From: Bacteroidota bacterium
GTDB lineage: Bacteria; Bacteroidota; Bacteroidia; B-17B0; Aurantibacillaceae
Length of the DNA stretch: 64,000 nucleotides
Reading direction: 5' to 3'
Assembly (NCBI GenBank): GCA_016185125.1
Contig: JACPOC010000044.1
Location: 1-64,000 of the forward strand
Shown here: in pieces, positions 1 to 9,748 of the stretch
How positions within the stretch are numbered: the stretch's first letter is position 1
Layout of the letters: every line of letters starts with the position of its first letter
Translations under genes and position numbers: made by a program
The notes under the pieces: model-generated
The model's database searches: none
Seen by the model: only the letters and a program-made list of their open reading frames with translations
What the model was told of the DNA's origin: nothing

Positions 1-36
1 AAGATTTAAGGTATCTTTACAAAAAACCAATTCTGT

Positions 37-1362
37 ATGAGCACTTTTAACGACCTTAATCTTTCAAAACCACTTTTAAAAGCATTAAGCGATATTGGCT
101 TTACAAGTCCTACCCCCATACAGGAAAAAGCATTACCCGTTTTAATGTCGGGTAAAGATTCGGTAGGAATTGCTCAAACGGGAACAGGAAAAACATTTGC
201 TTACCTATTACCAATTCTTAGAGAACTAACGTATTCCGAACAGCGTCATCCTCGTGTATTAATTGTGGTACCCACGCGCGAACTTGTAGCGCAGGTTACA
301 GGTGAAATTGTAAAGCTAACCAAATACCTGAGCCTTAGGGTTTTAGGAGTTTACGGCGCATCTAACATCAACACGCAAAAACAGCTGGTATATGATGGTT
401 TGGATATTTTAGTGGCAACTCCCGGACGATTAATAGATCTAACTTTAAGTCGCACACTTCAATTAAGCAATATAAAAAAACTGGTAATAGATGAAGTGGA
501 TGAAATGCTGAATTTAGGCTTCAGGGCACAGTTAAAACAAATCTTGGAAATTCTTCCCGAAAAGCGACAGAACATTTTATTTTCGGCAACACTGCCTGAA
601 GAAGTTGAAGCGCTGATTCAAAAATATTTTAATAAGCCGGAATATATTGAACTGATTACCAGGGGAACTCCTCTGGAAAAGATTATTCAGCAAAGTTACG
701 AGGTGCCCAATTTTAATACGAAAATAAATCTTTTAAAATGGCTTTTACAAACAGACAAAGATTTTACCAAGGTTCTTCTATTTGTAAAAAATAAAAAAAT
801 AGCCGATGATATTGAAAATAAATTAGGTGAATTTGAAGAAGAAATTGCGGTGATACATTCCAACAAATCGCAACCTCACCGATTTAACGCGGTTAAACAA
901 TTTCAGAATGGAACCTTTCGTTTGCTGATAGCCACCGATGTAATAGCAAGGGGATTAGACCTTCAGGACGTAACGCATGTTATTAATTTCGATCTTCCTA
1001 AAGATCCGGGAGGCTACATTCACCGCATTGGAAGAACAGGCCGGGCGGATAAAACGGGAATTGCCCTCAGTTTTGTAACGGAGAAAGAACAAGAATATAA
1101 AGAAGCCATAGAGGCATTGATGAATAAAACTATTCCTATTTTTGATCTTCCCGAAGCTGTAGAAGTTTCTGAAGAATTGACCACAGAAGAAATGCCGGTG
1201 ACCCGTGATAAGAATTTAAAAAAGGCTAAAAAGATTGTAACTCCTACAGGAGCTTTTCATGAAAAGAAAGCTAAAAACAGTAAAGAGCAATTGGGCGGAG
1301 CGCGCAGGCAGGAAAAGAAACGCAGACTTGAAGAAAAATACCGGAGCAAAAGAGGGTTTTAG
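37..1362 (+). CDS. DEAD-box ATP-dependent RNA helicase
   Basis: This 441-residue protein is an RNA helicase that probably remodels ribosomal or structured mRNA in the cytoplasm. It shows a Q motif near residue 29, Walker A AQTGTGKT at 46-53, PTREL near 80, a DEVD box at 152-155 (a variant of DEAD), SAT at 183-185, and the C-terminal HRIGRTGR motif of the second RecA-like domain. The last 60 residues are lysine/arginine-rich, as expected for an RNA-binding tail. The ATG at 37 fits the usual N-terminus of this family. Which of the several Bacteroidota DEAD-box paralogues it is cannot be told from the sequence alone. Confidence 0.95.
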   Translation: MSTFNDLNLSKPLLKALSDIGFTSPTPIQEKALPVLMSGKDSVGIAQTGTGKTFAYLLPILRELTYSEQRHPRVLIVVPTRELVAQVTGEIVKLTKYLSLRVLGVYGASNINTQKQLVYDGLDILVATPGRLIDLTLSRTLQLSNIKKLVIDEVDEMLNLGFRAQLKQILEILPEKRQNILFSATLPEEVEALIQKYFNKPEYIELITRGTPLEKIIQQSYEVPNFNTKINLLKWLLQTDKDFTKVLLFVKNKKIADDIENKLGEFEEEIAVIHSNKSQPHRFNAVKQFQNGTFRLLIATDVIARGLDLQDVTHVINFDLPKDPGGYIHRIGRTGRADKTGIALSFVTEKEQEYKEAIEALMNKTIPIFDLPEAVEVSEELTTEEMPVTRDKNLKKAKKIVTPTGAFHEKKAKNSKEQLGGARRQEKKRRLEEKYRSKRGF

Positions 1363-1408
1363 TTTTCTGTTGAGTATTTCGAAGAGTACTTTTATAATGT
1401 TTTTTTGA

Positions 1409-1783
1409 ATGACTGAAACTATTTCCGATACTTTATTAGCAGAAATCCGTAAAAGGATCATCGTACCCTTAAAGGATGCAATGCGCTTAAAAGAATATAA
1501 AGAAAGCAATCGAAAATATAAATTTCATATCTATAAAAAAGCAAGAGGCTCAAATAAAGAAATAGTTTTTCGCTCGCACAGTTTCAAAATCAGTGGCACA
1601 CTAAAACACGAAATGTATTTAAAAGCAATTAACCCGTTGCTTATTAAAAAGGTTGTTGGTAAGGATTATAAGTATAAACTTATTATCACTCCAAACAAGC
1701 CTATTAATTTAGATTTCGACAATAAAAACAAGCGAAAAATTGAATTGATCGTGTACTTTAAAAAAGGAAAATTAAACGTATGA
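1409..1783 (+). CDS. Hypothetical protein, 124 aa
   Basis: I do not recognise this family. The protein is very basic (many Lys), without signal peptide, membrane segment or cysteine motif. Its C-terminal half alternates hydrophobic and charged residues in a way that suggests beta strands. It starts with ATG 46 bp after the helicase gene on the same strand and ends 3 bp before the convergent transporter gene. Codon use resembles the neighbours. The compact fit between two real genes supports coding. A nucleic-acid-associated role would fit the charge and the helicase neighbour, but this is only inference. Confidence 0.65.
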   Translation: MTETISDTLLAEIRKRIIVPLKDAMRLKEYKESNRKYKFHIYKKARGSNKEIVFRSHSFKISGTLKHEMYLKAINPLLIKKVVGKDYKYKLIITPNKPINLDFDNKNKRKIELIVYFKKGKLNV

Positions 1784-1786
1784 CCA

Positions 1787-2653
1787 TTATGCGGGTTCCA
1801 CATGAATTAAAACATCAGCAACAAAAGGATGTTGCTTTATCAATAGGTTTTTAACTTCGTGGGCAATATCGTGACCTTCGGTAACCGTTATGTTTCCATT
1901 CACAATAATGTGAAGATCGACATGATATTTCATTCCTGTTTTTCTTACCAGACATTTTTCGGTATCAATCACACCTATTACTTTTTTTGAAGTAACCCTG
2001 ATTTCATCAACTAAATGATCATAAATATGTTCATCCATAATTTCTGCAAGCGCCGGTCTGAAAATTAAATAGCTGTTATATAATATAATTCCCGATGCGA
2101 TAAGTGCCGCCCAGTCATCTGCTGCTTCGTAACCTTTACCCAAATACAAAGCAATGGAAATTCCAATAAAAGCGGTTAAGGAAGTTATGGCATCGCTGCG
2201 ATGATGCCAGGCATCTGCCTTAAGAGCCGAGCTGTTTATTTTTTTACTTTTTGCTATTACAATTCTGTAAAATGTTTCTTTAATAATTATAATTGATCCA
2301 AGAACAATAAGGGTAAAAGGTTTTGGTAAAGCGTGAGGAATTTTAATATGATGAATACTTTCTACTATTATAATAACCGCGGAAGCAACCAAAAAACCAA
2401 CCACCAAAAAGGTGATGAGCGGCTCGGCACGACCATGGCCGTAAGGATGATTTTTATCGGCCGGTTTTATTACATATTTTAAACCAAATAAAACTAAAAA
2501 AGAAGAAAGAATATCTGATGTAGATTCTATAGCATCGGCAATAAGGGCGTATGAATTTCCAAAAATGCCCGCTATCGCTTTTATGATAGCTAATAGCGTG
2601 TTACCTGCAATGCTTAGCCAGGTTATTTTTATTGCTTGATGTTCTACCAACAC
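1787..2653 (-). CDS. Cation diffusion facilitator (CDF) family transporter
   Basis: This 288-residue protein is an inner-membrane metal/proton antiporter that exports divalent cations such as Zn, Fe, Co or Mn. The N-terminal 200 residues contain about six hydrophobic segments. The CDF signature region includes ADAIEST-SD in the second helix and the histidine-rich HPYGHGRAE motif before the third. The cytoplasmic C-terminal domain (about 205-288) carries the conserved VDLHI strand of the family. Length is typical. The gene is divergent from ku across about 145 bp and convergent with the unknown gene at 1409. The exact metal cannot be assigned. Confidence 0.93.
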   Translation of the reverse strand: MLVEHQAIKITWLSIAGNTLLAIIKAIAGIFGNSYALIADAIESTSDILSSFLVLFGLKYVIKPADKNHPYGHGRAEPLITFLVVGFLVASAVIIIVESIHHIKIPHALPKPFTLIVLGSIIIIKETFYRIVIAKSKKINSSALKADAWHHRSDAITSLTAFIGISIALYLGKGYEAADDWAALIASGIILYNSYLIFRPALAEIMDEHIYDHLVDEIRVTSKKVIGVIDTEKCLVRKTGMKYHVDLHIIVNGNITVTEGHDIAHEVKNLLIKQHPFVADVLIHVEPA

Positions 2654-2796
2654 TTGGGTAAAAATACACTTAAAAGCTGTTACAGTTTATATTTTCGCAG
2701 TAATTGTTTGGGAAAAATTTTCCACTCAAAATTTATAAATCTGCAGAAACATGCAGGGAATATTTTTTGTTTAGCAAAAAGTATATAATTACAACA

Positions 2797-3576
2797 ATGA
2801 GACCAATATGGACAGGTGCAATAGGATTTGGACTGGTTAACATTCCGGTAAAAATTTACAGCGCAACCGAATCTAGCACACTTGATTTGGATATGCTTGA
2901 TAAAAAGGATCATTCTCACATTAATTTTAAAAGAGTGAATGCTTCCACGGGGAAAGAAGTAGCTTGGGAAAATATTGTAAAAGGTTATAAAATGCCTAAT
3001 GATGATTATGTTATTTTGAATGAAACGGATTTTGAAAGAGCCAGCGCTAAAAAAACAAAGACCATAGAAATAAGTGATTTTGTAAATGAAGCGGAAATAG
3101 AAAGTGTGTATTATGAAACGCCTTATTATCTGGAGCCGGCCAAAGGCGGGGAACGCGCATATGCATTATTGCGCGAAGCACTTCATAAAACAAAAAAAGT
3201 TGGCATTGCAACTTTTGTAATGCGAAGTAAAGAAACACTTGCAATTTTAAAAGCCAATGAAAAAGTAATTATTTTAAATCGTATCAGGTTTGAAGAAGAA
3301 ATCCGCGACGCGACAGAACTTGCACTTCCGCCAAAAACTCAGGTAAAAGCCAATGAATTAAAAATGGCCATTTCATTAATTGACCAGCTTACAGGCAAGT
3401 TCAATATCAAAAGTTACAAAAACACGTATTCTGCAGAATTATTAAAAGTAATAAAAGCGAAAGCAAAAGGCATTAAAGTAAAAGAACCAAAATTGAAGAT
3501 CGTGCATGGAAAAACCAAAGATTTGATGGATCAGTTAAAAGCCAGCTTAGGAACAAAACGTAAAAAAGCATCTTAA
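2797..3576 (+). CDS. ku: Non-homologous end joining protein Ku
   Basis: Bacterial Ku forms a ring-shaped homodimer on double-strand DNA ends and recruits LigD. The protein begins [19 protein letters not shown], the hallmark N-terminus of bacterial Ku, which fixes the start at ATG 2797 even though the frame is open further upstream. It has 259 residues, normal for a minimal bacterial Ku core, with a short lysine-rich C-terminal tail (GTKRKKAS) that in relatives helps DNA threading and LigD contact. Its stop codon directly abuts the ATG of ligD, so the two genes are surely co-transcribed and probably translationally coupled. Confidence 0.96.
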   Translation: MRPIWTGAIGFGLVNIPVKIYSATESSTLDLDMLDKKDHSHINFKRVNASTGKEVAWENIVKGYKMPNDDYVILNETDFERASAKKTKTIEISDFVNEAEIESVYYETPYYLEPAKGGERAYALLREALHKTKKVGIATFVMRSKETLAILKANEKVIILNRIRFEEEIRDATELALPPKTQVKANELKMAISLIDQLTGKFNIKSYKNTYSAELLKVIKAKAKGIKVKEPKLKIVHGKTKDLMDQLKASLGTKRKKAS

Positions 3577-6171
3577 ATGGGTTTAAAATTATATAATAAA
3601 AAAAGGAATTTTAAAAAGTCGCCCGAACCATCGGGTAAAACAGAAACCTCAAATTCTAAACTAAGGTTTGTGGTGCAGCGGCACAAAGCATCGCATTTAC
3701 ATTATGATTTTAGATTAGAAATGGACGGTGTTTTAAAAAGCTGGGCCGTTCCCAAAGGACCCTCCCTTAATCCAAAAGATAAGCGCTTGGCCATGATGGT
3801 GGAAGATCATCCATACAGTTACCGCACGTTTTCAGGAATTATCCCGGCAGGAAATTACGGTGCCGGAATAGTTGAAATTTGGGACGAAGGTGAATATTCA
3901 GATCTTGAAAATTCCGATAAAAAAACAGCAGAAAAAAAATTAAAAGCAGGTCTTAGTGCAGGAAGTTTAAAATTTACTTTGCATGGAAAAAAACTAAAGG
4001 GCGAATTTGCGCTTGTAAAATTAAAAGGCAGAGGCGAAAACCAATGGCTTCTTATTAAACATCGCGATAAATTTTCGGTGGATGAAGAATATTTTAGTGA
4101 AGAGAATACGCCAAAAAATTCCCCCATTAATAAATGGTTAGTCGAAAATGGAAAATCAATAAAATCTAAAGCAGTTAAGACAAAAAAAAACAAGGCTATT
4201 GAGGAAGGCCCAATAAAAAAAAAAGAAAGTCGAACTAAATATTTACCCGCGCCCTCTAAAAAGTTAAGCAAGTACATAAAGCCCATGTTGGCTAAACAAA
4301 CAGATGTAGCTTTTAATGATAAGGAATGGATCTATGAAATAAAATGGGATGGCTACCGCGCTATTGCCGAAGTGGATCATGATAACGTAAGCCTCTATTC
4401 ACGCAATGGTAATTCATTCAATAAATCCTATCCTTTAGTGGTATCCTCGCTTAAAGCTTTAAATATTGAAGCGATTCTTGACGGCGAAATAATTATAGTG
4501 GAGCAAGACGGTAAATCAAATTTTCAAAAGCTTCAGCACTTTCAAAGCGATGATGATCATGCAATGGAGTTTAGAGTGTTTGATCTTCTTTCCTTAAACG
4601 GAGTAACAACTACCGACTTGCCATTAACAGACCGTAAAAAATTATTAAAGGAATTACTTTCTAATAATAATAATGTAATTAAATACTCAGATCATATTGA
4701 AACTAAAGGCGAGGAGTTTTTTGCGATGGCCGTAAAAAATGATCTGGAAGGGATAATGGCCAAGAAGGCAGATTCCTTTTACAAACCCGGCGCACGGAGC
4801 AGCGAATGGTTAAAAATAAAACACCATAAAACCCAGGAAGCCGTTATTGCAGGATTTACGGTGCCCACGGGATCGCGTAAACATTTCGGCGCTTTGATAT
4901 TAGGAATATGGGATAACGATAAATTGAAATACATTGGGCACACAGGCTCCGGCTTTGATACAAAAGGTTTGAAATCATTAAGTAAATTATTGAAACCACT
5001 TATAACAAAGACCTCTCCTTTCAAGGAAAAAGTAAAAACAAATATGCCCGCTACCTGGGTAAAGCCACAACTGGTATGCGAAATTAAATTCACTGAATGG
5101 ACAAGAGATGGAAGTTTACGTCATCCTATTTTTTTACGTTTAAGAGATAAAATTAGTAAACACGTGACAATGAATTCAGAAATGCCTGTTAAAAAAGAAA
5201 GTCCAAAAAAAAAGAAAGCCTCAGTAAAAAAAGAAGACAAAAACACTTTAGAAAAAGAAAGTAGTTTAACAATTGGCAAAGTAAAAGTAAAGACTACCAA
5301 TTTTAATAAAATATATTTTCCTGAGGATAATGTAACAAAAGGAGATGTGATTAATTACTACCAAAGCATTTCCAAATACATTCTTCCGTTTTTAAAAGAC
5401 AGGCCGCAGTCACTCAAACGCAATCCTAACGGCATTTATGACACCGGTTTTTTCCATAAAGATGCCGGCGATAACGCCCCTGATTTTGTAAAAAGTGAAT
5501 CCATTCATTCTGATTCCGGAAATAAAAATATTGATTATATTCTTTGCAACAATGCCCCTACCCTGGCCTATCTTAATAATCTGGGATGCATCGAAATTAA
5601 CCCTTGGCACTCCACCATAAAAAAATTGGATAAGCCTGATTACTTAATCATAGACATTGATCCCTCCGACAAAAACACATTTGATCAGGTTATAGAAACT
5701 GCTAATGTGGTACACGATATCTTTAAAAAAATTGGGGTGGAAAGCTATTGCAAAACTTCGGGCTCCACAGGACTTCATTTGTACGTACCCACTCAAAAAA
5801 AATATACTTACGATCAACTTAAAGATTTTTCTCATTTGGTGTGTATGATGGTTCGCGAAAAATTACCAAAGTTTACTACCCTTGAACGTAACCTGAAAAC
5901 GCGAGGAAATAAAATGATCTATCTCGATCATTTACAGAACAGGCGCGGACAAACCATTTCTTCAATATACAGTTTACGTCCCAAAAAAGGAGCCACCGTA
6001 TCTATGCCCTTAAAGTGGAAGGAAGTGAAGCCCGGTTTAAGCCAAACTGATTTCCACATAAAAAATGCTTTAAAAAGAATTGAGAAAAACGTTGATCTGT
6101 TTTTGCCTGTGTTGGGTAAAGGAATTGACTTAAATAAGTGCTTAAAAATGTTAGATAAACTACAAGCCTAA
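3577..6171 (+). CDS. ligD: Multifunctional DNA ligase D (PE-LIG-POL)
   Basis: LigD repairs Ku-bound ends using three activities. The order seen here is 3'-phosphoesterase (about residues 28-170, with the HLHYDFRLE motif), ATP-dependent ligase (about 233-530, nucleotidyl lysine K256 in the EIKWDG motif), then primase-polymerase (about 565-850, DIDPSD metal-binding motif). Lysine-rich linkers separate the domains near 195-230 and 540-565. This is the Pseudomonas-like order; mycobacterial LigD starts with the polymerase. At 864 residues it looks full length with all three active sites intact. The start at ATG 3577 immediately follows the ku stop. Confidence 0.97.
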   Translation: MGLKLYNKKRNFKKSPEPSGKTETSNSKLRFVVQRHKASHLHYDFRLEMDGVLKSWAVPKGPSLNPKDKRLAMMVEDHPYSYRTFSGIIPAGNYGAGIVEIWDEGEYSDLENSDKKTAEKKLKAGLSAGSLKFTLHGKKLKGEFALVKLKGRGENQWLLIKHRDKFSVDEEYFSEENTPKNSPINKWLVENGKSIKSKAVKTKKNKAIEEGPIKKKESRTKYLPAPSKKLSKYIKPMLAKQTDVAFNDKEWIYEIKWDGYRAIAEVDHDNVSLYSRNGNSFNKSYPLVVSSLKALNIEAILDGEIIIVEQDGKSNFQKLQHFQSDDDHAMEFRVFDLLSLNGVTTTDLPLTDRKKLLKELLSNNNNVIKYSDHIETKGEEFFAMAVKNDLEGIMAKKADSFYKPGARSSEWLKIKHHKTQEAVIAGFTVPTGSRKHFGALILGIWDNDKLKYIGHTGSGFDTKGLKSLSKLLKPLITKTSPFKEKVKTNMPATWVKPQLVCEIKFTEWTRDGSLRHPIFLRLRDKISKHVTMNSEMPVKKESPKKKKASVKKEDKNTLEKESSLTIGKVKVKTTNFNKIYFPEDNVTKGDVINYYQSISKYILPFLKDRPQSLKRNPNGIYDTGFFHKDAGDNAPDFVKSESIHSDSGNKNIDYILCNNAPTLAYLNNLGCIEINPWHSTIKKLDKPDYLIIDIDPSDKNTFDQVIETANVVHDIFKKIGVESYCKTSGSTGLHLYVPTQKKYTYDQLKDFSHLVCMMVREKLPKFTTLERNLKTRGNKMIYLDHLQNRRGQTISSIYSLRPKKGATVSMPLKWKEVKPGLSQTDFHIKNALKRIEKNVDLFLPVLGKGIDLNKCLKMLDKLQA

Positions 6172-6177
6172 ATTCAA

Positions 6178-6390
6178 TTAAGGAACCGGATCATAACCTT
6201 GTCCGCCCCAAGGATGACAGCGCAGAATCCTTTTAAAGCCAAGCCAGCTACCTTTTAAAGCGCCATATTTAATTATTGCTATCAACGAATATTCACTGCA
6301 CGAAGGCGTATAACGGCACGCACTGGGCAGCAAAGGGCGAATGCAATACTGATAAAATTTAACCGAGGCACTCGCTATTTTTTTAAACAT
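6178..6390 (-). CDS. yidD: Membrane protein insertion efficiency factor YidD
   Basis: YidD is a small membrane-associated protein that helps YidC insert inner-membrane proteins. This 70-residue protein has the family signature: an amphipathic N-terminus, [10 protein letters not shown], the cysteine cluster [10 protein letters not shown], and the C-terminal [13 protein letters not shown]. Length is typical. The start ATG overlaps the stop of the upstream FAH-family gene by one base (TAATG), so the two are in one operon and probably translationally coupled. It ends 6 bp from the convergent ligD. In many genomes yidD sits with rnpA and yidC; here it does not. Confidence 0.95.
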   Translation of the reverse strand: MFKKIASASVKFYQYCIRPLLPSACRYTPSCSEYSLIAIIKYGALKGSWLGFKRILRCHPWGGQGYDPVP

Positions 6391-6995
6391 TACTTAATAG
6401 AAAGAGTTAACAATTTTTCACCATTTAAAAAGCCCTCCAGCTTATCGCCAATATTCACCTGCCCTACTCCTTCGGGCGTTCCCGTATAAATCAGATCGCC
6501 TGTTTTAAGAGTAATAAATTTTGAAACATAACTAATTACTTTATCGAATGAAAAAATAAGATCCTTTGAAGTTCCTTTCTGACGGGATTCGCCATTTATC
6601 TTCAATTCAAAACTAATGTTATTTATGTCTAAAGATTCTTTCTTTACAAATTTACCAATGGGCGCACTATTGTCAAAAGCTTTTGCTTTTTCCCAGGGCA
6701 ACCCTTTTTCCTTACATTTCGCCTGAATATCGCGGGCGGTAAAATCAATGCCGATTCCTATTTCCTCGTAATATTTGTAGGCAAATTGTTCTTCTATATG
6801 TTTGCCTGCTTTACTTATTTTAAGCACCAATTCAATTTCATGATGAAGTTCCTTGGTAAAGTTAGGCAAATAAAAATCTTCTTCTTTTAATAAAGCGGTA
6901 TCGGGTTTCATAAAAAAAACAGGCTCTGAAGGGAGTTCTGATTTCATTTCCTTAGCATGCTCGGCATAGTTTCTACCAATACAAATAATTTTCAT
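6390..6995 (-). CDS. Fumarylacetoacetate hydrolase family protein (acylpyruvase-like)
   Basis: This 201-residue protein belongs to the single-domain FAH family, whose members hydrolyse acylpyruvates or decarboxylate oxaloacetate using one Mg or Mn ion. Visible signature parts are [13 protein letters not shown] at the N-terminus, the metal ligands in HHEIELV (about 51-57) and GIDFTARD (about 82-89), the PWEKAKAFD segment, and TGTPEGVG near the C-terminus. Size matches the short FAHD1-like branch. It is co-transcribed with yidD downstream. The exact substrate cannot be inferred; neighbours do not suggest an aromatic degradation pathway. Confidence 0.9.
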   Translation of the reverse strand: MKIICIGRNYAEHAKEMKSELPSEPVFFMKPDTALLKEEDFYLPNFTKELHHEIELVLKISKAGKHIEEQFAYKYYEEIGIGIDFTARDIQAKCKEKGLPWEKAKAFDNSAPIGKFVKKESLDINNISFELKINGESRQKGTSKDLIFSFDKVISYVSKFITLKTGDLIYTGTPEGVGQVNIGDKLEGFLNGEKLLTLSIK

Positions 6996-7068
6996 TTATC
7001 GGGATTTTAGAATTCAAATTTAGGATTAAAGCCTTTAACAAAAAAGCACCTTTTAGCCGTTTATTTAA

Positions 7069-7076
7069 TACATTTG
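7069..7076 (+). promoter_or_regulatory. Candidate Bacteroidota -7 promoter element (TACATTTG)
   Basis: TACATTTG matches the Bacteroidota -7 consensus TAnnTTTG and lies just before the lhgO start at 7086. The spacing implies a very short or absent leader. No clear TTG -33 element is visible at the usual distance, so confidence is low. Confidence 0.35.
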
Positions 7077-7085
7077 CTAAGCATT

Positions 7086-8303
7086 ATGAACCAAAATTAC
7101 GATATTATTATTATTGGCGGCGGAATTGTTGGATTAGCAACCGCTTTAAAATTAACCACCCAGCATCCCAATAAAACAGTTTTAGTTTTAGAAAAAGAAA
7201 AAGAAGTAGCGGCGCATCAAACTTCGCATAACAGCGGTGTTATACACAGCGGAATTTATTACAAGCCGGGATCCTACAAAGCAAGAAATTGTGTAGAAGG
7301 TAGAAGAGAATTGGTGAAGTTTGCCAAGGCGCACCATATTAAACACGATATATGCGGAAAAATTATTGTAGCGACTCATGAAAGCGAACTTGCGCACATG
7401 AACAAAGTTTACAACAACGGTATTGCAAACGGCGTCGAAGACATTGAAATTATTGACACAAAAAAAATCAAGGAAATAGAACCGTATTGCGATGGCATTT
7501 CGGGTTTATGGGTGGGTTGCACAGGCATTATCGATTATGGAGATGTAGCAAGAAAATACGCAGAGTTGGTTAATGCTAAAACCAACGGCAGTAAAGTGCT
7601 TACCTCTCAAAAGGTTATTGGTTTCGAAAAAAATACGGATTCAACAACCGTTATAACCGAAAATACGAAGTTTACAGCCAAATATATTATAACTACCTCC
7701 GGCTTGCAGGCTGATCGCATTACTAAAAAAGAAGGCGCTAAAACCGATGCCGCCATTGTTGGCTTTAGGGGCGATTACTACGATCTTACTGAAAAAGGTT
7801 TAAGCAAAGTTAAAAATCTGATATATCCGGTGCCTAATCCGAAATTTCCTTTTTTGGGAGTTCATTTTACAAGAATGATAAAAGGAGGTACAGAGTGCGG
7901 GCCAAATGCGGTTTTTGTATTTGATCGCGAAGGATATAAGAAAACTGCTTTTAGTTTAAAAGATACCGCAGAAGCTTTTGGCTATAAAGGCACCTGGAAA
8001 TTTTTCGGTAAGCACTGGCGTTTTGGCTTAGATGAATACCGCGGAGCTTTTAGTAAAACCTATTTTTTAAATCGTTTGCGTAAACTTATACCTACTCTGG
8101 AGATGGATGATATTGTTGCGAGTCGTTGTGGAATTCGCGCCATGGCATTAGGCCCTGAAGGAGATATGTTGGACGATTTTAAAATTGAAAAACATGGCAA
8201 TGCCATGCACGTTATAAATAGTCCCAGTCCGGCGGCTACAGCCAGTTTGGCTTACGGCAACGAAATAGCATTAATGGCAACCGAATATTTTAATTTAAAA
8301 TAA
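7086..8303 (+). CDS. lhgO: L-2-hydroxyglutarate oxidase (FAD-dependent)
   Basis: LhgO oxidises L-2-hydroxyglutarate to 2-oxoglutarate and passes electrons to the quinone pool from the membrane face. The N-terminus shows the FAD-binding dinucleotide fold DIIIIGGGIVGLATA. The HNSGVIHSGIYY segment is diagnostic of the LhgO/L2HGDH branch, and the C-terminal AMALGPEGDMLDDF region also fits. With ATG 7086 it is 405 residues, a normal length; a TTG at 7074 would add four residues but overlaps the putative promoter. It leads a plus-strand operon with dapA (15 bp gap), a phosphoribosyltransferase and a phosphatase; no shared pathway is obvious. Confidence 0.93.
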   Translation: MNQNYDIIIIGGGIVGLATALKLTTQHPNKTVLVLEKEKEVAAHQTSHNSGVIHSGIYYKPGSYKARNCVEGRRELVKFAKAHHIKHDICGKIIVATHESELAHMNKVYNNGIANGVEDIEIIDTKKIKEIEPYCDGISGLWVGCTGIIDYGDVARKYAELVNAKTNGSKVLTSQKVIGFEKNTDSTTVITENTKFTAKYIITTSGLQADRITKKEGAKTDAAIVGFRGDYYDLTEKGLSKVKNLIYPVPNPKFPFLGVHFTRMIKGGTECGPNAVFVFDREGYKKTAFSLKDTAEAFGYKGTWKFFGKHWRFGLDEYRGAFSKTYFLNRLRKLIPTLEMDDIVASRCGIRAMALGPEGDMLDDFKIEKHGNAMHVINSPSPAATASLAYGNEIALMATEYFNLK

Positions 8304-8318
8304 ATTATTTTTTCTAAT

Positions 8319-9203
8319 ATGCGTAACAAAAATTTAACGGGCACAGGTGTTGCAATTGTAACGCCCTTTGATAAAAAAGGTAATGTGGATACCGATTCAC
8401 TTTCTGAAATTGTAAAACATCTTCACGAAGGTAAGGTGGAATATATTGTAGTGATGGGCACTACCGGCGAAAGTGTTACTTTATCAAAAGACGAAAAGGA
8501 ACTCGTCGTTCAAACAGTTATAAAAGCAAATGGAAATAAACTTCCATTGGTTTTAGGTATTGGCGGAAACAATACGTCAGAAGTAATTACCACCATAAAA
8601 AAAACTAATCTTAAGGATTTTGAAGCCATCCTTTCAGTCGCACCTTACTATAATAAACCAAATCAGGAAGGTTATTATCAGCATTACAAGGCAGTGTCAA
8701 ACAGCACAAAAAAGGATATAATTTTATATAATGTACCGGGACGCACGGGAAGTAATGTTACCTGGGAAACTCAGATTAAAATAGCTAAAGACTGTAAAAA
8801 TATTGTTGCTACTAAAGAAGCCAGTGGAAGTATTGAGCAGATCATGAAAATTATCAAGAACAAGCCAAAAGACTTTATGGTAATAAGTGGCGATGATAAT
8901 CTTACCTTACCTGTAATTGCTGCGGGCGGCGTGGGTGTTATTTCCGTGGTGGCACAGGTTTTTCCAAAAGATTTCAGTGAAATGGTTAGGTTATGTTTAA
9001 AAGGTGATTTTGAAAAAGCTCAAAAATTGCATTACAAAATCATGGACATTACCGATCAGTTGTTTGCTGATGGAAATCCGGGAGGAGTTAAATTTGCATT
9101 AAGTGAATTGAAAAAATGCAAATCTTATGTGCGTTTACCTTTAACAGAACCCAATGATAAAGTGAAGGAAACACTGCAAAGGCTTATAAAAAATTATAAA
9201 TAA
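8319..9203 (+). CDS. dapA: 4-hydroxy-tetrahydrodipicolinate synthase
   Basis: DapA condenses pyruvate with aspartate semialdehyde in the lysine and diaminopimelate pathway, feeding peptidoglycan synthesis. The 294-residue TIM barrel has the GTTGES motif (about 47-52), catalytic Tyr137 in YNVPGRTG with substrate-binding Arg142, and Schiff-base Lys166 in VATKEASG. These residues separate true DapA from the related aldolases of the DHDPS/NAL superfamily reasonably well. The start ATG 8319 sits 15 bp after lhgO. Length is standard. Confidence 0.94.
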   Translation: MRNKNLTGTGVAIVTPFDKKGNVDTDSLSEIVKHLHEGKVEYIVVMGTTGESVTLSKDEKELVVQTVIKANGNKLPLVLGIGGNNTSEVITTIKKTNLKDFEAILSVAPYYNKPNQEGYYQHYKAVSNSTKKDIILYNVPGRTGSNVTWETQIKIAKDCKNIVATKEASGSIEQIMKIIKNKPKDFMVISGDDNLTLPVIAAGGVGVISVVAQVFPKDFSEMVRLCLKGDFEKAQKLHYKIMDITDQLFADGNPGGVKFALSELKKCKSYVRLPLTEPNDKVKETLQRLIKNYK

Positions 9204-9239
9204 TAACCTGCGACAATCGGCGAAAACAGCGTGAACAAA

Positions 9240-9746
9240 ATGAGCAACAAAGTAAAAATATTAGACAAAACTCAGATCCGGCAAAAGCTGAATAGACTGG
9301 CTTATGAAGTTTATGAAAATAACTTTAATGAAAAAACACTTTTGATTGTTGGTATTGAAGGCAATGGCTATAAAGTTGCAGCTAATCTCGCCGAAAAATT
9401 AAAAGAGATTTCAAAAATAAAAATACAGTTAGGGAAAATTAAAATTGATAAAACAAAACCCTGGGAAGGCATTCCGGAAATTGATTTTAAGGAAAAGGAT
9501 TTTGTGAACAAAACAACCGTTTTGGTGGACGATGTTCTCAACAGCGGTAAAACATTAATGTATGCCGTAAAACTATTTTTAGATAAGCCTATAAAAAAAC
9601 TAAGCACTGTAATTCTTGTCGATAGAAGTCATACTAACTTTCCGGTTAAAGCGGATTTTGTTGGCTTAACTTTAAGTACAACCTTACAAGAACACATTGA
9701 AGCTGATTTTTCAAAAAAAGGAAATGAAGCCGTTTATCTGATTTAA
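9240..9746 (+). CDS. Phosphoribosyltransferase family protein (PyrR-like)
   Basis: This type I phosphoribosyltransferase has the PRPP-binding motif TVLVDDVLNSGKT at about residues 97-109 and an RSHTNFPVKADFVGL segment like that of PyrR and hypoxanthine phosphoribosyltransferases. About 168 residues from ATG 9240; a GTG at 9231 is an alternative start. The family may act in uracil salvage or as a pyrimidine regulator, but Bacteroidota homologues near lhgO or dapA are poorly characterised and no pyr attenuator is visible here. It is 3 bp upstream of the phosphatase gene, so the two are probably co-expressed. Confidence 0.85.
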   Translation: MSNKVKILDKTQIRQKLNRLAYEVYENNFNEKTLLIVGIEGNGYKVAANLAEKLKEISKIKIQLGKIKIDKTKPWEGIPEIDFKEKDFVNKTTVLVDDVLNSGKTLMYAVKLFLDKPIKKLSTVILVDRSHTNFPVKADFVGLTLSTTLQEHIEADFSKKGNEAVYLI

Positions 9747-9748
9747 TT

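Noticed and set aside
1216-1509. Minus-strand 97-aa frame overlapping the helicase end
   Set aside because: It lies antisense over a clear coding end and over the start of the next gene, and its product has no sensible features.
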